Origin: Rhizobium etli 8C-3
GTDB lineage: Bacteria; Pseudomonadota; Alphaproteobacteria; Rhizobiales; Rhizobiaceae
Reading direction: 5' to 3'
Assembly: GCF_001908375.1 (NCBI RefSeq)
Contig: NZ_CP017244.1
Coordinates: forward strand, 1,736,001 to 1,800,000
DNA: 64,000 nt
The position numbers and the translations under genes were made by a program. Shown here in pieces: positions 24,892-33,080 of this stretch. Numbering within the stretch: position 1 is the first letter of the stretch; every line of letters begins with the position of its first letter. The notes beneath the pieces were generated by a model. That model was not told where the DNA came from. It ran no database searches and saw nothing but the letters and a program-made list of their open reading frames with translations.

Positions 24892-27066
24892 ATGAATGTG
24901 GTCACGCTATCACGTCGCAAGTTTCTCATCGGTACGGCAGCTGCGGCCGGCGGATTTTCGCTGGGCTTTCAGATTCCGCTGTCTGCAAATGCCGAGCAGG
25001 CGGCATTGGATATACTGCCGGAAGTCAACGCCTGGGTTCTGATCCATCCGGACGACACCGTCGTCGTCCGGATCGCACGCTCGGAAATGGGGCAAGGCAC
25101 GCTTACGGGGCTGGCACAGCTCGTCGTGGAAGAGCTCGAATGCGACTGGTCCAAGGTCACCACCGAGTATCCGACGCCCGGGGAGAGCCTTCGACGCGAG
25201 CGCGTCTGGGGCAGTTTCTCGACCGGGGGCAGCCAGGGGATTCGCGGTTCGCACGAATATGTCAGGCAGGGCGGAGCCGCCGCACGCGAAATGCTCATTG
25301 CAGCCGCGGCCAGTACCTGGAATGTCCCGCGTTCCGAATGCTCGGTTCAAAACGGCATCATCACCCATCCCGCTTCCGGACGGACGACGTCTTATGGCGC
25401 CGTGGCGGCGCTTGCCACACAGATGCCGGTTCCAAGCACTCTCGCGCTCAAAGACCCGAAGGACTGGAAGATCGCCGGCAAGCCGCTTCCGCGGCTCGAT
25501 ACCGCCGACAAGCTCACCGGAAGGCAGATCTACGGCGCCGATGTGCAACTGGCCGGAATGTTGAACGCCGCGGTGAAGGCCTGCCCTGTGTTCGGTGGCA
25601 AGCTTGCAAGCTTCGATGCCGCAGCCGTCACGGCGAGGCCGGGCGTGCGCAAGGTCGTGCAGATCGATGAGGCAACCGTGGCGGTGGTTGCCGACACGTG
25701 GTGGCAGGCGCAATCGGCGCTCACCGCGTTGCCGGTCGTCTGGAACGATGGTCCAAACACTGCCGTCACCACCGCCTCGATCGCCGCAATGCTCGCCGAA
25801 GGCCTTGATGCTGACGATGCCTTCGTCGGCACGTCGATCGGCGATGCGCCTGCAGCACTTGAGAAAGCAGCACGGGTCGTCACGGCAACCTATTCCTTCC
25901 CCTATCAGGCCCACGCCACGATGGAGCCGATGAACGCGACGGCGCGATATACGCCAGACAAATGCGAGGTGTGGGTGCCGACCCAAAACGGCGAAAGCAG
26001 CCTTGTCAACGTGGCTGATGCCTCCGGCCTGCCGATCGGACAATGCGAGGTCTACAAGCTGCATCTCGGCGGCGGCTTCGGCCGGCGCGGCGCTAACGAA
26101 TCCTACGTGCGCCAGGCGGTCATGCTCGCCAAGGAGTTTCCGGGCACACCGGTCAAGCTGATCTGGTCGCGCGAGGAGGACATGCTGCACGGCTCCTATC
26201 ACCCTACAACGCAGTGCAGGATGCGGGCCGCACTTGATGCCGACGGCAACCTGACGGCGCTTCACATGCGCATCAGCGGTCAGTCTATCCTCTCCTCGCT
26301 CCGTCCCCAGGCGTTTCGTGAGAACGGTCACGATCCAATCGTGTTCCAGGGGCTGAACGACAGTGGCAGCGAAGGTGTCTTCGGCTACACGGTCGAAAAT
26401 CTCCTCATCGACCATGCGATGCGAAATCCTCCAATACCCCCCGGCTTTTGGCGTGGCGTGAACCTCAACCAAAATGCCTTCTACGTAGAGAGCTTCTTGG
26501 ACGAGCTTGCCCATGCGGCCGGGATCGATCCCCTCGATTTCCGCCGAAAGCTGATGGCCAACCATCCGAAGCATCTGGCGGTTCTGGAAGCCGTGGCCGA
26601 TCGCATCGGCTGGGAAAGGCCGGCGCCGCAAGGCGTTTACCGTGGCCTGGCGCAGATCATGGGTTTTGCCAGCTATGTCGCCGCTGCAGCCGAGATCTCC
26701 ATCACCGACGGACAGTTGAAGATCCACCGCATCGTCGCCGCGACGGATCCCGGTCATATCGTCAATCCCGCCCAGGCCGAACGTCAGGTCGAAGGGTCCT
26801 TCGTCTACGGTCTCTCCGCCTGCCTGTATGGCGAATGCACCATCAAAGGCGGCCGCGTCGAACAGGAGAATTTCGACACCTATGAGGTGATGCGAATGGA
26901 TCAGATGCCGGCGGTCGAGACAATCATCATGCCCTCCGGCGGCTTTTGGGGCGGTGTTGGCGAGCCGACCATCGCCGTCGCCGGGCCGGCCGTCCTGAAC
27001 GCCGTCTTCGCCGCTACCGGCAAGCGGATCCGGCAACTGCCGTTCAAGAACAACAGCCCTTCATGA
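24892..27066 (+). CDS. IorB-like molybdopterin subunit, Tat-exported
   Basis: The 724-residue protein starts with a twin-arginine signal ('LSRRKFLIGTAAAAGGFSLGF'), so the folded enzyme probably crosses to the periplasm together with the IorA-like subunit. Molybdopterin-binding motifs are present: 'SEMGQGTLTGLAQLVVEEL', 'FSTGGSQGIRGS', 'LGGGFGRRGANESYV', 'GFWRGVNLNQNAFYVESFLDELAHAAGIDPLDFRR' and near the end 'GGVGEPTIAVAGPAVLNAV', whose Glu is the expected catalytic base. Members hydroxylate N-heterocycles or aldehydes. The substrate cannot be read from sequence, and isoquinoline is only the name-giving example. The usual membrane-anchored multihaem third subunit is absent; the separate cytochrome c may replace it. 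Confidence 0.92.
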   Translation: MNVVTLSRRKFLIGTAAAAGGFSLGFQIPLSANAEQAALDILPEVNAWVLIHPDDTVVVRIARSEMGQGTLTGLAQLVVEELECDWSKVTTEYPTPGESLRRERVWGSFSTGGSQGIRGSHEYVRQGGAAAREMLIAAAASTWNVPRSECSVQNGIITHPASGRTTSYGAVAALATQMPVPSTLALKDPKDWKIAGKPLPRLDTADKLTGRQIYGADVQLAGMLNAAVKACPVFGGKLASFDAAAVTARPGVRKVVQIDEATVAVVADTWWQAQSALTALPVVWNDGPNTAVTTASIAAMLAEGLDADDAFVGTSIGDAPAALEKAARVVTATYSFPYQAHATMEPMNATARYTPDKCEVWVPTQNGESSLVNVADASGLPIGQCEVYKLHLGGGFGRRGANESYVRQAVMLAKEFPGTPVKLIWSREEDMLHGSYHPTTQCRMRAALDADGNLTALHMRISGQSILSSLRPQAFRENGHDPIVFQGLNDSGSEGVFGYTVENLLIDHAMRNPPIPPGFWRGVNLNQNAFYVESFLDELAHAAGIDPLDFRRKLMANHPKHLAVLEAVADRIGWERPAPQGVYRGLAQIMGFASYVAAAAEISITDGQLKIHRIVAATDPGHIVNPAQAERQVEGSFVYGLSACLYGECTIKGGRVEQENFDTYEVMRMDQMPAVETIIMPSGGFWGGVGEPTIAVAGPAVLNAVFAATGKRIRQLPFKNNSPS

Positions 27067-27173
27067 ACAAGCCGTGATTCAGCCTTCAAAGGCCAAAAAA
27101 TGGTTCCGCAGCCAATAGCTGAAGACCAACTTTGCGGAACCTATCGTCTAGAAATCCACCAAGCGAGTTTGTC

Positions 27174-27551
27174 ATGCACGACGACGAAAGAGATCAACAA
27201 CCGAACTATCTGGAAGAGCATCTGGAGCGCCGTCGCCATGCAATATCTGATCATGTCGTCGGCCTTGCACTTTTCGCATTCTCCATTCTGGCGATGGCGA
27301 TTGGCCTGGACTCTGCGCCGGCGCATACAGCTCCGGCCCCCGACCGATCCCTGTCGGCATTCGTCATCGCGGGGCCGTTAACGCCCTGCATCGACGATAG
27401 CTATGCTGCTGGCGTCTCGCAGGCAACGCGATTGCGTCATGACCGGAACATCAATACGAGGCTCGCTCCTCGCAGAGTGTCGTTGAGATCGGTCACAATC
27501 CGTTGGCAACACGGCAGATACCCGCGTGCCATGTTTCGGCATAGCGTTTGA
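27174..27551 (+). CDS. Possible small membrane protein
   Basis: A 125-residue frame starts at ATG 27174. The first half looks protein-like: a charged cytosolic start ('MHDDERDQQPNYLEEHLERRRHAISDH') and one membrane helix ('VVGLALFAFSILAMAIGL'). The second half is Arg-rich with little structure. No strong ribosome binding site is visible. It could be a real single-pass protein with an overlong tail or a chance frame. Confidence 0.35.
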   Translation: MHDDERDQQPNYLEEHLERRRHAISDHVVGLALFAFSILAMAIGLDSAPAHTAPAPDRSLSAFVIAGPLTPCIDDSYAAGVSQATRLRHDRNINTRLAPRRVSLRSVTIRWQHGRYPRAMFRHSV

Positions 27552-28149
27552 CTCACCGGACGTATTGAAGATCGGCCCCGACAACAGCCAAAAAATCTGC
27601 TCTCCACAAGAACTGAGCCTCGGGGGGTAATCCGGTTCGGCCTTCTGGCGGTGAACGGTCCTTTGCGGGACAATGGATCAGAGGCAGTGCCTTCAGGAAA
27701 ACCATCGGCATCCGCGGGGTCAGGACGTAGGTCAGATCTGTTCAGCCCTTCTTGTGTCCCTCATGAGATGAGCTATCTGCCGATGTCGAAGAGAGCGAGA
27801 CCGGCGGAAAGACCTTTCCACCGGTATAAAATTCAAAGCTCGAGCTTGCCTGCGAATGAATGGAACCGTTGAACAAATCAGAAGGTCATGGCGGCGAGCC
27901 AGTCTTCGAACCTACCACCGCCAAGCCCAGTATCTACAGATTTAACGGAGCTGGCTGACCGGTGAAAGTCCTCTCCTCTCGCCCATGCCTTAACCGCTGT
28001 TATAGGGGACCGGCGAGCACGATGTGGGCGAGACCGAAACTCCATAGTATGGCGCCAGCCATAAGCGCTGATCACTCACTTTCTTCACGATTGAGAAAAT
28101 TTCACTACGGCGATAGGGTTCCGGGGAGGGAAACGCGAAAGGACGATGC
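27552..28149. other. Intergenic region upstream of the XRE-cupin gene
   Basis: About 600 bases without a convincing gene. A minus-strand frame ending at 27878 finishes '...GGGRFEDWLAAMTF' and might be a gene remnant, but no family was recognised. The promoter of the regulator is expected in the AT-richer part around 28070-28120. Confidence 0.35.
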
Positions 28150-28836
28150 ATGAAGGCCAAGCGCGATGACAAAATGAGCCAAGAGGAACAGCCGCACGGG
28201 AACCGGACCGCTCTTTCTCAGGACCCGCATGCTGTCCGCGAACCGAAGGAAAACAATCTCGAAATGGCGATCGGCCACGAGGTTCGCGCCTATCGCAAGA
28301 AGCTCGGCATCACGGTCACCGATCTCGCCGCCGCAACCGGCATTTCGCTCGGCATGCTCTCGAAGATCGAAAACGGCAATATCTCGCCTTCGCTCACGAC
28401 GTTGCAAGCGCTTTCCCGCGCCCTCGGCGTGCCCCTCACCGCCTTTTTCCGGCGTTACGAAGAGCCTCATAATGCCGTCTTCGTCAAAGCCGGCCAAGGC
28501 ATCGAGCTCGAGCGGCGCGGCACGCGGGCGGGACATCAATACAATCTGCTCGGACATATCGACAACAATTCCAGCGGCGTCATTGTCGAACCCTATCTCA
28601 TCACGCTGACGGCCGATTCCGACGTCTTCCCGACCTTTCAGCATGAGGGTATGGAGTTTCTCTACATGCTGGAAGGCGAAGTCGTCTATCGCCACGGCGA
28701 CCAGCTTTTTCCGATGCAGCCGGGAGACAGCCTGTTCTTTGACGCCGATGCGCCGCACGGGCCGGAAGTGCTGGTCGAGCTGCCGAGCCGCTACCTCTCG
28801 ATCATCTGTTATCCCCAGCGTGGCAAAACGGGATAG
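28150..28836 (+). CDS. XRE-family regulator with C-terminal cupin domain
   Basis: The 228-residue protein has an HTH_3 domain (about 38-95: 'VRAYRKKLGITVTDLAAATGISLGMLSKIENGNISPSLTTLQALSRALGV') and a small-barrel cupin (about 150-222: 'HEGMEFLYMLEGEVVYRHGDQLFPMQPGDSLFFDADAPHGP'). The cupin could sense a small ligand. The ATG at 28150 follows AAGGA; a second Met at codon 9 is possible. It precedes the methylated-amine genes in the same orientation and is the obvious candidate regulator for them. Homologous XRE-cupin proteins often control amine and amino-acid catabolism. Confidence 0.9.
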   Translation: MKAKRDDKMSQEEQPHGNRTALSQDPHAVREPKENNLEMAIGHEVRAYRKKLGITVTDLAAATGISLGMLSKIENGNISPSLTTLQALSRALGVPLTAFFRRYEEPHNAVFVKAGQGIELERRGTRAGHQYNLLGHIDNNSSGVIVEPYLITLTADSDVFPTFQHEGMEFLYMLEGEVVYRHGDQLFPMQPGDSLFFDADAPHGPEVLVELPSRYLSIICYPQRGKTG

Positions 28837-28853
28837 GTTGCTTTAAAAAAAAA

Positions 28854-28892
28854 ACCAGAAAGTCGACCCTGAAAGACCCGCTGGTCCTTTTT
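28854..28892. terminator. Candidate bidirectional terminator after the XRE-cupin gene
   Basis: ACCAG-N3-GTC pairs with GAC-N3-CTGGT around a 10-base loop (28854-28885) with a symmetric 3x3 internal loop. Ten A bases precede it and TTTTT follows (28888-28892), so it reads as a terminator on either strand. It would separate the regulator transcript from the dmm operon. Confidence 0.5.
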
Positions 28893-29151
28893 CGGATGTG
28901 AGCGAAGTCCCCCTCTTCCCGGCAAGCCCTTGCAGCGACGAGTAAAGCCGGTCGCGGTGCTGTGCCGCCGCCATCACCCATTTCAACGCGCCAGACAGAG
29001 CGAAGGCCCCGCCTCGTCGGTGAACTCGCTGTCGGGGAATTCTTTCAACGATGCCACAGCACCCCGCTTCCAGCAGCGTCGAAACCGGCCACCGATTGCC
29101 AGCATCGTCTTCTCCGCCGACCCCGCCAAGGGCAACCGCCGCTGAATATTT

Positions 29152-29164
29152 CAGGGAATCCCTG
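29152..29164. promoter_or_regulatory. Palindrome CAGGGA-A-TCCCTG, operator candidate
   Basis: A perfect 6-base inverted repeat with a one-base centre lies 11 bases upstream of the -35 hexamer of the dmm operon. That is a suitable activator position. The XRE-cupin protein encoded just upstream is the likeliest binder, by inference only. Confidence 0.4.
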
Positions 29165-29175
29165 CTCAGGCAGGC

Positions 29176-29203
29176 TTGCCACGACGCGAAAGACGAATAT
29201 AGT
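29176..29203 (+). promoter_or_regulatory. Sigma-70-like promoter of the dmm operon
   Basis: TTGCCA (29176-29181), 16-base spacer, TATAGT (29198-29203). It lies 42 bases before the dmmD-like ATG. Both hexamers differ from consensus at one or two bases. Confidence 0.45.
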
Positions 29204-29245
29204 CAGGAAACAAATATTCCGTAGAAGAAACATAAGGGAACGAGA

Positions 29246-30379
29246 ATGGCTTTATCTTGGCGTTTCTCCGCCTTGGCGGATCGGCATCGCGCTCTCGGAT
29301 CGAAGCTTGAGGACTGGAGCGGAATGGGAACCGCCTGGACCTATGACAAGGACATGTCGGAAGAGCACGTCGCCGTCCGCACCAAGGCCGGTATCATGGA
29401 CGTCTCCGGCTTGAAGAAGGTGCATCTGGTCGGCCCCCATGCGATCGCTGTGCTTGACTACGTCACCACCCGCGACATGACGAAGATCTATCCCGGTCGC
29501 TCGGTCTATGCCACGATGCTAAATGGTCGCGGTCATTTCACCGACGATTGCATTGTCTACCGCACGGGTCCGAATTCCTGGATGCTGGTGCATGGTTCCG
29601 GGTCCGGCCACGAGGAGGTCGTCAAGCAGGCGGCCGGCCGCAATTGCGCGGTGCTCTTCGACGACGATCTGCATGATCTCTCGCTTCAGGGACCTTTGGC
29701 GATCGACTATCTCGCCAATTATGTGCCCGGTATCCGCGACCTCAAATATTTCCATCACGTTCAGACGACGCTCTTCGGCGCTCCGGTGATGATCTCGCGC
29801 ACCGGCTATACCGGTGAGCGTGGCTACGAGATCTTCGTGCGCGGCCAGGATGCCGTCATGGTCTGGGATCGGGTCGTCGAAGAGGGCAAAGATATGGGCA
29901 TTATTCCCTGCTGCTTCAGCGTGCTCGACATGCTGCGGGTCGAAAGCTATCTGCTCTTTTATCCCTATGACAATTCCCAGATGTATCCCTTTGCCGATCA
30001 ACCGCCCGGCGACAGCCTCTGGGAACTTGGCCTCGATTTCACCGTCAGTCCCGGCAAGACCGGCTTTCGGGGTGCCGAGGAGCATGCGCGCCTCAAAGGC
30101 AAGGAGCGCTTCAAGATCTTCGGTATGCTGATCGATGCCGATGGCCCGGCCGATCTTGGCGATGAGGTCTGGGCCGATGGCAAAAAGGTCGGCGTCATCA
30201 CATGCCCGAGCTATTCGTCGCTAACGAAGAAATCCATGGCAATCGCCAGGCTTGATGTCGACAAGGCTGTTCATGACACGAAGCTCGAAGTGCGTGGCAA
30301 GAGCGTACAGAGCACGGCCAGCGCGCATGTGCTTCCCTTTGACGATCCGCAAAAGAAGAAGCGGACCGCTTTAGGTTAG
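29246..30379 (+). CDS. dmmD: GcvT/DmdA-like aminomethyltransferase (DmmD)
   Basis: The 377-residue protein belongs to the glycine-cleavage T / dimethylglycine oxidase C-terminal family: 'EEHVAVRTKAGIMDVSGLKKVHLVGPHA', 'TLFGAPVMISRTGYTGERGYEIFV', 'DMLRVESYLLFYPYD' and 'PGKTGFRGAEEHARLK'. Members transfer one-carbon units to tetrahydrofolate. It is the first gene of a run matching the dmmDABC order known from TMA-degrading bacteria, so it probably captures formaldehyde or a methyl unit from dimethylamine demethylation. An AAGGGA site precedes the ATG. The dmmA-like gene follows after 10 bases. Confidence 0.85.
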   Translation: MALSWRFSALADRHRALGSKLEDWSGMGTAWTYDKDMSEEHVAVRTKAGIMDVSGLKKVHLVGPHAIAVLDYVTTRDMTKIYPGRSVYATMLNGRGHFTDDCIVYRTGPNSWMLVHGSGSGHEEVVKQAAGRNCAVLFDDDLHDLSLQGPLAIDYLANYVPGIRDLKYFHHVQTTLFGAPVMISRTGYTGERGYEIFVRGQDAVMVWDRVVEEGKDMGIIPCCFSVLDMLRVESYLLFYPYDNSQMYPFADQPPGDSLWELGLDFTVSPGKTGFRGAEEHARLKGKERFKIFGMLIDADGPADLGDEVWADGKKVGVITCPSYSSLTKKSMAIARLDVDKAVHDTKLEVRGKSVQSTASAHVLPFDDPQKKKRTALG

Positions 30380-30389
30380 GGAGCACGCC

Positions 30390-30995
30390 ATGCTTGTTGC
30401 AGGCATCAAGAGCCGTCCGCTCTACAAAGGTTTGACAATCGAGCCGCATGCCAAGCGGCATATCTTCGCGCTCGAGGGTGAGGGTGCGCTCGCGCTCATC
30501 GACCAGAAAGCCGCCCTCGACTTAACGATCCTTTCACGCAGCGAAATCCTCTATGTCGCGCGCGGGTCGAAGGGCAAAGGCCATGACACGACGCTGCTCG
30601 GCCTGGGCACAGATGTCTTCTGGACGGCGCCAACGATTGCAACCCTTTTGTCGCGGCTGAAGGCATTGCTGGCAACCGCTCACATGGGCGTTCGCCTCTA
30701 TGTCGCCGGGACGGAGGGTTTCATCGGACAGGCAATGATGGTGGGGCTCGATCACGGCATGGATTCCGCCTCGATCATCACCGAACATCGCGGCTCGCTG
30801 GCGCGGCGTGTCCAGTGCGTGCATTGCAAAGGGATCAATGAGGAGGTGACTGCGAGCCCCTTCACCTGCAGCCATTGCGGACTGACGCTCCTCGTGCGTG
30901 ATCACTATTCGCGACGGCTCGGTGCCTTCCAGGGCGTCAACATCGATGCGGAAGACCCTGGCAGCGCGCCCGATCCTGAGGAGTTGTTCCTTTGA
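30390..30995 (+). CDS. dmmA: Dimethylamine monooxygenase subunit DmmA
   Basis: The 201-residue protein fits the DmmA family by size and position. The N-terminal part forms an alpha/beta domain ('LYVARGSKGKGHDTTLLGLGTDVFWTAPTIATLLSRL'). The C-terminal part has two CxxC pairs, Cys143/Cys146 ('CVHCKG') and Cys160/Cys163 ('CSHCGLTLLVRDHYSRRLGAFQGV'), likely a zinc ribbon or redox metal site. The stop overlaps the dmmB start (TTGA). The exact role of this subunit is not established from sequence; it may link the reductase to the haem subunit. Confidence 0.83.
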   Translation: MLVAGIKSRPLYKGLTIEPHAKRHIFALEGEGALALIDQKAALDLTILSRSEILYVARGSKGKGHDTTLLGLGTDVFWTAPTIATLLSRLKALLATAHMGVRLYVAGTEGFIGQAMMVGLDHGMDSASIITEHRGSLARRVQCVHCKGINEEVTASPFTCSHCGLTLLVRDHYSRRLGAFQGVNIDAEDPGSAPDPEELFL

Positions 30996-31957
30996 GCGGT
31001 GGTCGTGAAATTCCCGTCCGCGTGACGAAGGTGACGCCGGTTGCAGAGCGCATCAAGCGCTTCCGTTTCGAGCGGCTCGACGGCAAGCCTTTGCCATATT
31101 TCTCAGGCGGGGCCCATGTCATTGTCTCGATGAATGATTTTGGCCATATACGCCGCAATGCCTATTCGCTGATGTCGCCGCCGCATGATTGCGCGGCCTA
31201 TGAGATCAGTGTGCTGCATGTCGAAGGCTCGCGCGGCGGCTCCACCTTCATGCATGAGAGGGTCAAGGAAGGTGACGAGATGAACGTCAGCTATCCGGTC
31301 AACCTTTTCCAGCCGGATTGGCGGGCCCGCAAGCATCTGCTGATCGCCGGCGGTATCGGCATAACCCCCTTTATGGCCATGATGGAACAGTTCACCCGCG
31401 AAGGCGCCAATTTCGAGCTGCATTATGCCATGCGCACGCGCGATCGCAGTGCCTATTGGAAGGAACTGGCCGAGCGCTACGGCTCTCAACGGATCAAGAT
31501 CTACTGCGACGCTGAAGGCATGACGATGCCGCTCGACCGTCTGCTCGACAGTCAGCTGCTCGGCACGCATCTTTATGTCTGCGGCCCATCGGGGATGATC
31601 GACGGCGTCTTAAGGGCCGGGATGGAAGCCGGCTGGCCGGAGCAGAACTTGCATTCGGAACGCTTCCTTTCCTCGTTGCCGGGCAAGCCCTTCACCGTCG
31701 AGCTGGTGCGCTCCGGCAAAACCGTGAGGGTTGGCCATCACGAAAGCATGCTGGAGGCCATCGAAGCGGCAGGCGTCGATGCGTCCTTCCTATGTCGAGG
31801 TGGTGCCTGCGGTCAGTGCGAGACGGAGGTCGTCAACTGCGATGGCAAACTGCTGCATCACGACGTGTATCTGAACGATGAGGAAAAAGCGGCTGGCCGC
31901 AAGGTGATGATCTGCGTCTCCCGCTTCGAGGGCAAGACGCTGCATCTCGACCTCTAG
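30992..31957 (+). CDS. dmmB: Dimethylamine monooxygenase reductase subunit DmmB (flavin, [2Fe-2S])
   Basis: The 321-residue protein is a phthalate-dioxygenase-reductase-like (VanB) oxidoreductase. In order it has a flavin-binding barrel ('IRRNAYSLMSPP'), an NAD(P)-binding domain ('LLIAGGIGITPFMAMM', 'LYVCGPSGMIDGV') and a C-terminal ferredoxin with Cys268, Cys273, Cys276 ('CRGGACGQC') and Cys308. It should pass electrons from NAD(P)H to the oxygenase. The start is a TTG at 30992, supported by GAGGAG seven bases upstream and by overlap with the dmmA stop. Confidence 0.9.
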   Translation: MSGGREIPVRVTKVTPVAERIKRFRFERLDGKPLPYFSGGAHVIVSMNDFGHIRRNAYSLMSPPHDCAAYEISVLHVEGSRGGSTFMHERVKEGDEMNVSYPVNLFQPDWRARKHLLIAGGIGITPFMAMMEQFTREGANFELHYAMRTRDRSAYWKELAERYGSQRIKIYCDAEGMTMPLDRLLDSQLLGTHLYVCGPSGMIDGVLRAGMEAGWPEQNLHSERFLSSLPGKPFTVELVRSGKTVRVGHHESMLEAIEAAGVDASFLCRGGACGQCETEVVNCDGKLLHHDVYLNDEEKAAGRKVMICVSRFEGKTLHLDL

Positions 31958-31987
31958 CGGCTCTAAAGGCGGAACAAGGAGAACGAC

Positions 31988-33028
31988 ATGGCAATCGCCT
32001 TTAAGCAGGAAAGTTTCCGCGACGATTTCAGCTATCGGAACAGCCCCGAGAACATCAGCCGTTTCCCGTTTCCCTTCGATCGCGACGAGTACATGTATTC
32101 GGTCAACATGGAGCCGCACGTGCGCGGCAGACCGGGTACCGTCTTCGAAAACCTGATCGACGTCGATGAGCACTATGTCGCTGAGATGCATGACCGGATG
32201 CTGGTGCTGAAGGAGGATCCGCTCCGCTATCAGGCTCTCCCCCATATGATGAACGCGCAGTGGGATACACTCGAGCTTCTGATGGAAGAGCAGGCAACTG
32301 GCTATCCCGAACACTTCACCCTCACGAGGAATGGCGACGAGTGGCGCTGGGTCAACCGGCCGCTCGGCATCGACGACACCTTCACCTTCGGCGATGTCTC
32401 GACGCTGCCTTGCGAGCCCTTCGAATATATCACGCGGCAGGCGCAGGGTGACTTCTGCATCGTTGACCAGCGCGACGGAAATCTTTGGATGGATGCTGGG
32501 ATGGTGACGACCCAAGCCGACTGGTCGCTCGATTTCGACATCGGCATGAATTTCATGGAGTGGCACGGGCCCGTGCCTCTCGCCCACCAGGCCGGCGTCT
32601 TCGACCGCGCATTAAAATTCCTCCTGAACCTGCAGCAGGGCAAGCCGACGCGCCGGTTCAACTGGACGATGACGATCAATCCACGGCTTGATACCAGCCC
32701 GGAAAACTACCACAAATGGGGGCCGGATCGCACGACCGTGACGCCAGAGAATGTTGCCGAGAAGGTACATCTGCGCGTCGAGCTGCAGAGCCTGTGGCGC
32801 CTGCCGCGTTCGAACGCCATCCTCTTTGTCATCCGCTGCTACCTCATGAACATGGGCGAGCTGGTCACCGTGCCGAAATGGGCGCGACGCATGCCACGCG
32901 TGCTGAGAACCCTGCCGCCGGAACTCATCGATTACAAAGGGCTCACTCGCTACCGCGAGGACACGATCAATTGGCTTTCGAAATATGATGACGGGGCGCC
33001 CACCAGCCCCGGCATTTTCCCGGATTAA
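31988..33028 (+). CDS. dmmC: Haem-dependent oxidative N-demethylase subunit DmmC (DUF3445)
   Basis: The 346-residue protein belongs to DUF3445: 'FPFPFDRDEYMYSVNMEPHVRG', 'PCEPFEYITRQAQGDFCIVDQRDGNLWMDAGMVTTQADWSLDFDIGMNFMEWHGPVP', and 'VHLRVELQSLWRLPRSNAILFVIRCYL' near the C-terminus. Family members are the haem-containing oxygenase subunit that demethylates dimethylamine to methylamine. A strong AAGGAG site precedes the ATG. It lies 30 bases after dmmB and 52 bases before tmm. Confidence 0.88.
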   Translation: MAIAFKQESFRDDFSYRNSPENISRFPFPFDRDEYMYSVNMEPHVRGRPGTVFENLIDVDEHYVAEMHDRMLVLKEDPLRYQALPHMMNAQWDTLELLMEEQATGYPEHFTLTRNGDEWRWVNRPLGIDDTFTFGDVSTLPCEPFEYITRQAQGDFCIVDQRDGNLWMDAGMVTTQADWSLDFDIGMNFMEWHGPVPLAHQAGVFDRALKFLLNLQQGKPTRRFNWTMTINPRLDTSPENYHKWGPDRTTVTPENVAEKVHLRVELQSLWRLPRSNAILFVIRCYLMNMGELVTVPKWARRMPRVLRTLPPELIDYKGLTRYREDTINWLSKYDDGAPTSPGIFPD

Positions 33029-33080
33029 CGCGCAGCGATGCGCTGAAGCAATGCCATATTATTAAGAGGGGAATGCTTTC

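Larger units (their letters stand above)
28893..29245. other. Leader/promoter region of the dmm-tmm operon
   Basis: About 350 bases with no gene. The downstream end holds a 13-base palindrome and a sigma-70-like promoter (listed separately). The upstream part has no recognisable feature. Confidence 0.45.

Noticed and set aside
24910..27036. 708-codon open frame antisense to the IorB-like gene
   Set aside because: It lies fully opposite a gene with strong family motifs; long antisense frames are expected from GC-rich third positions, and its composition (His/Arg/Gly rich) matches no family.
28842..28853. A10 homopolymer as a sequencing or assembly error
   Set aside because: It is intergenic and makes sense as the reverse-strand T-run of a bidirectional terminator.
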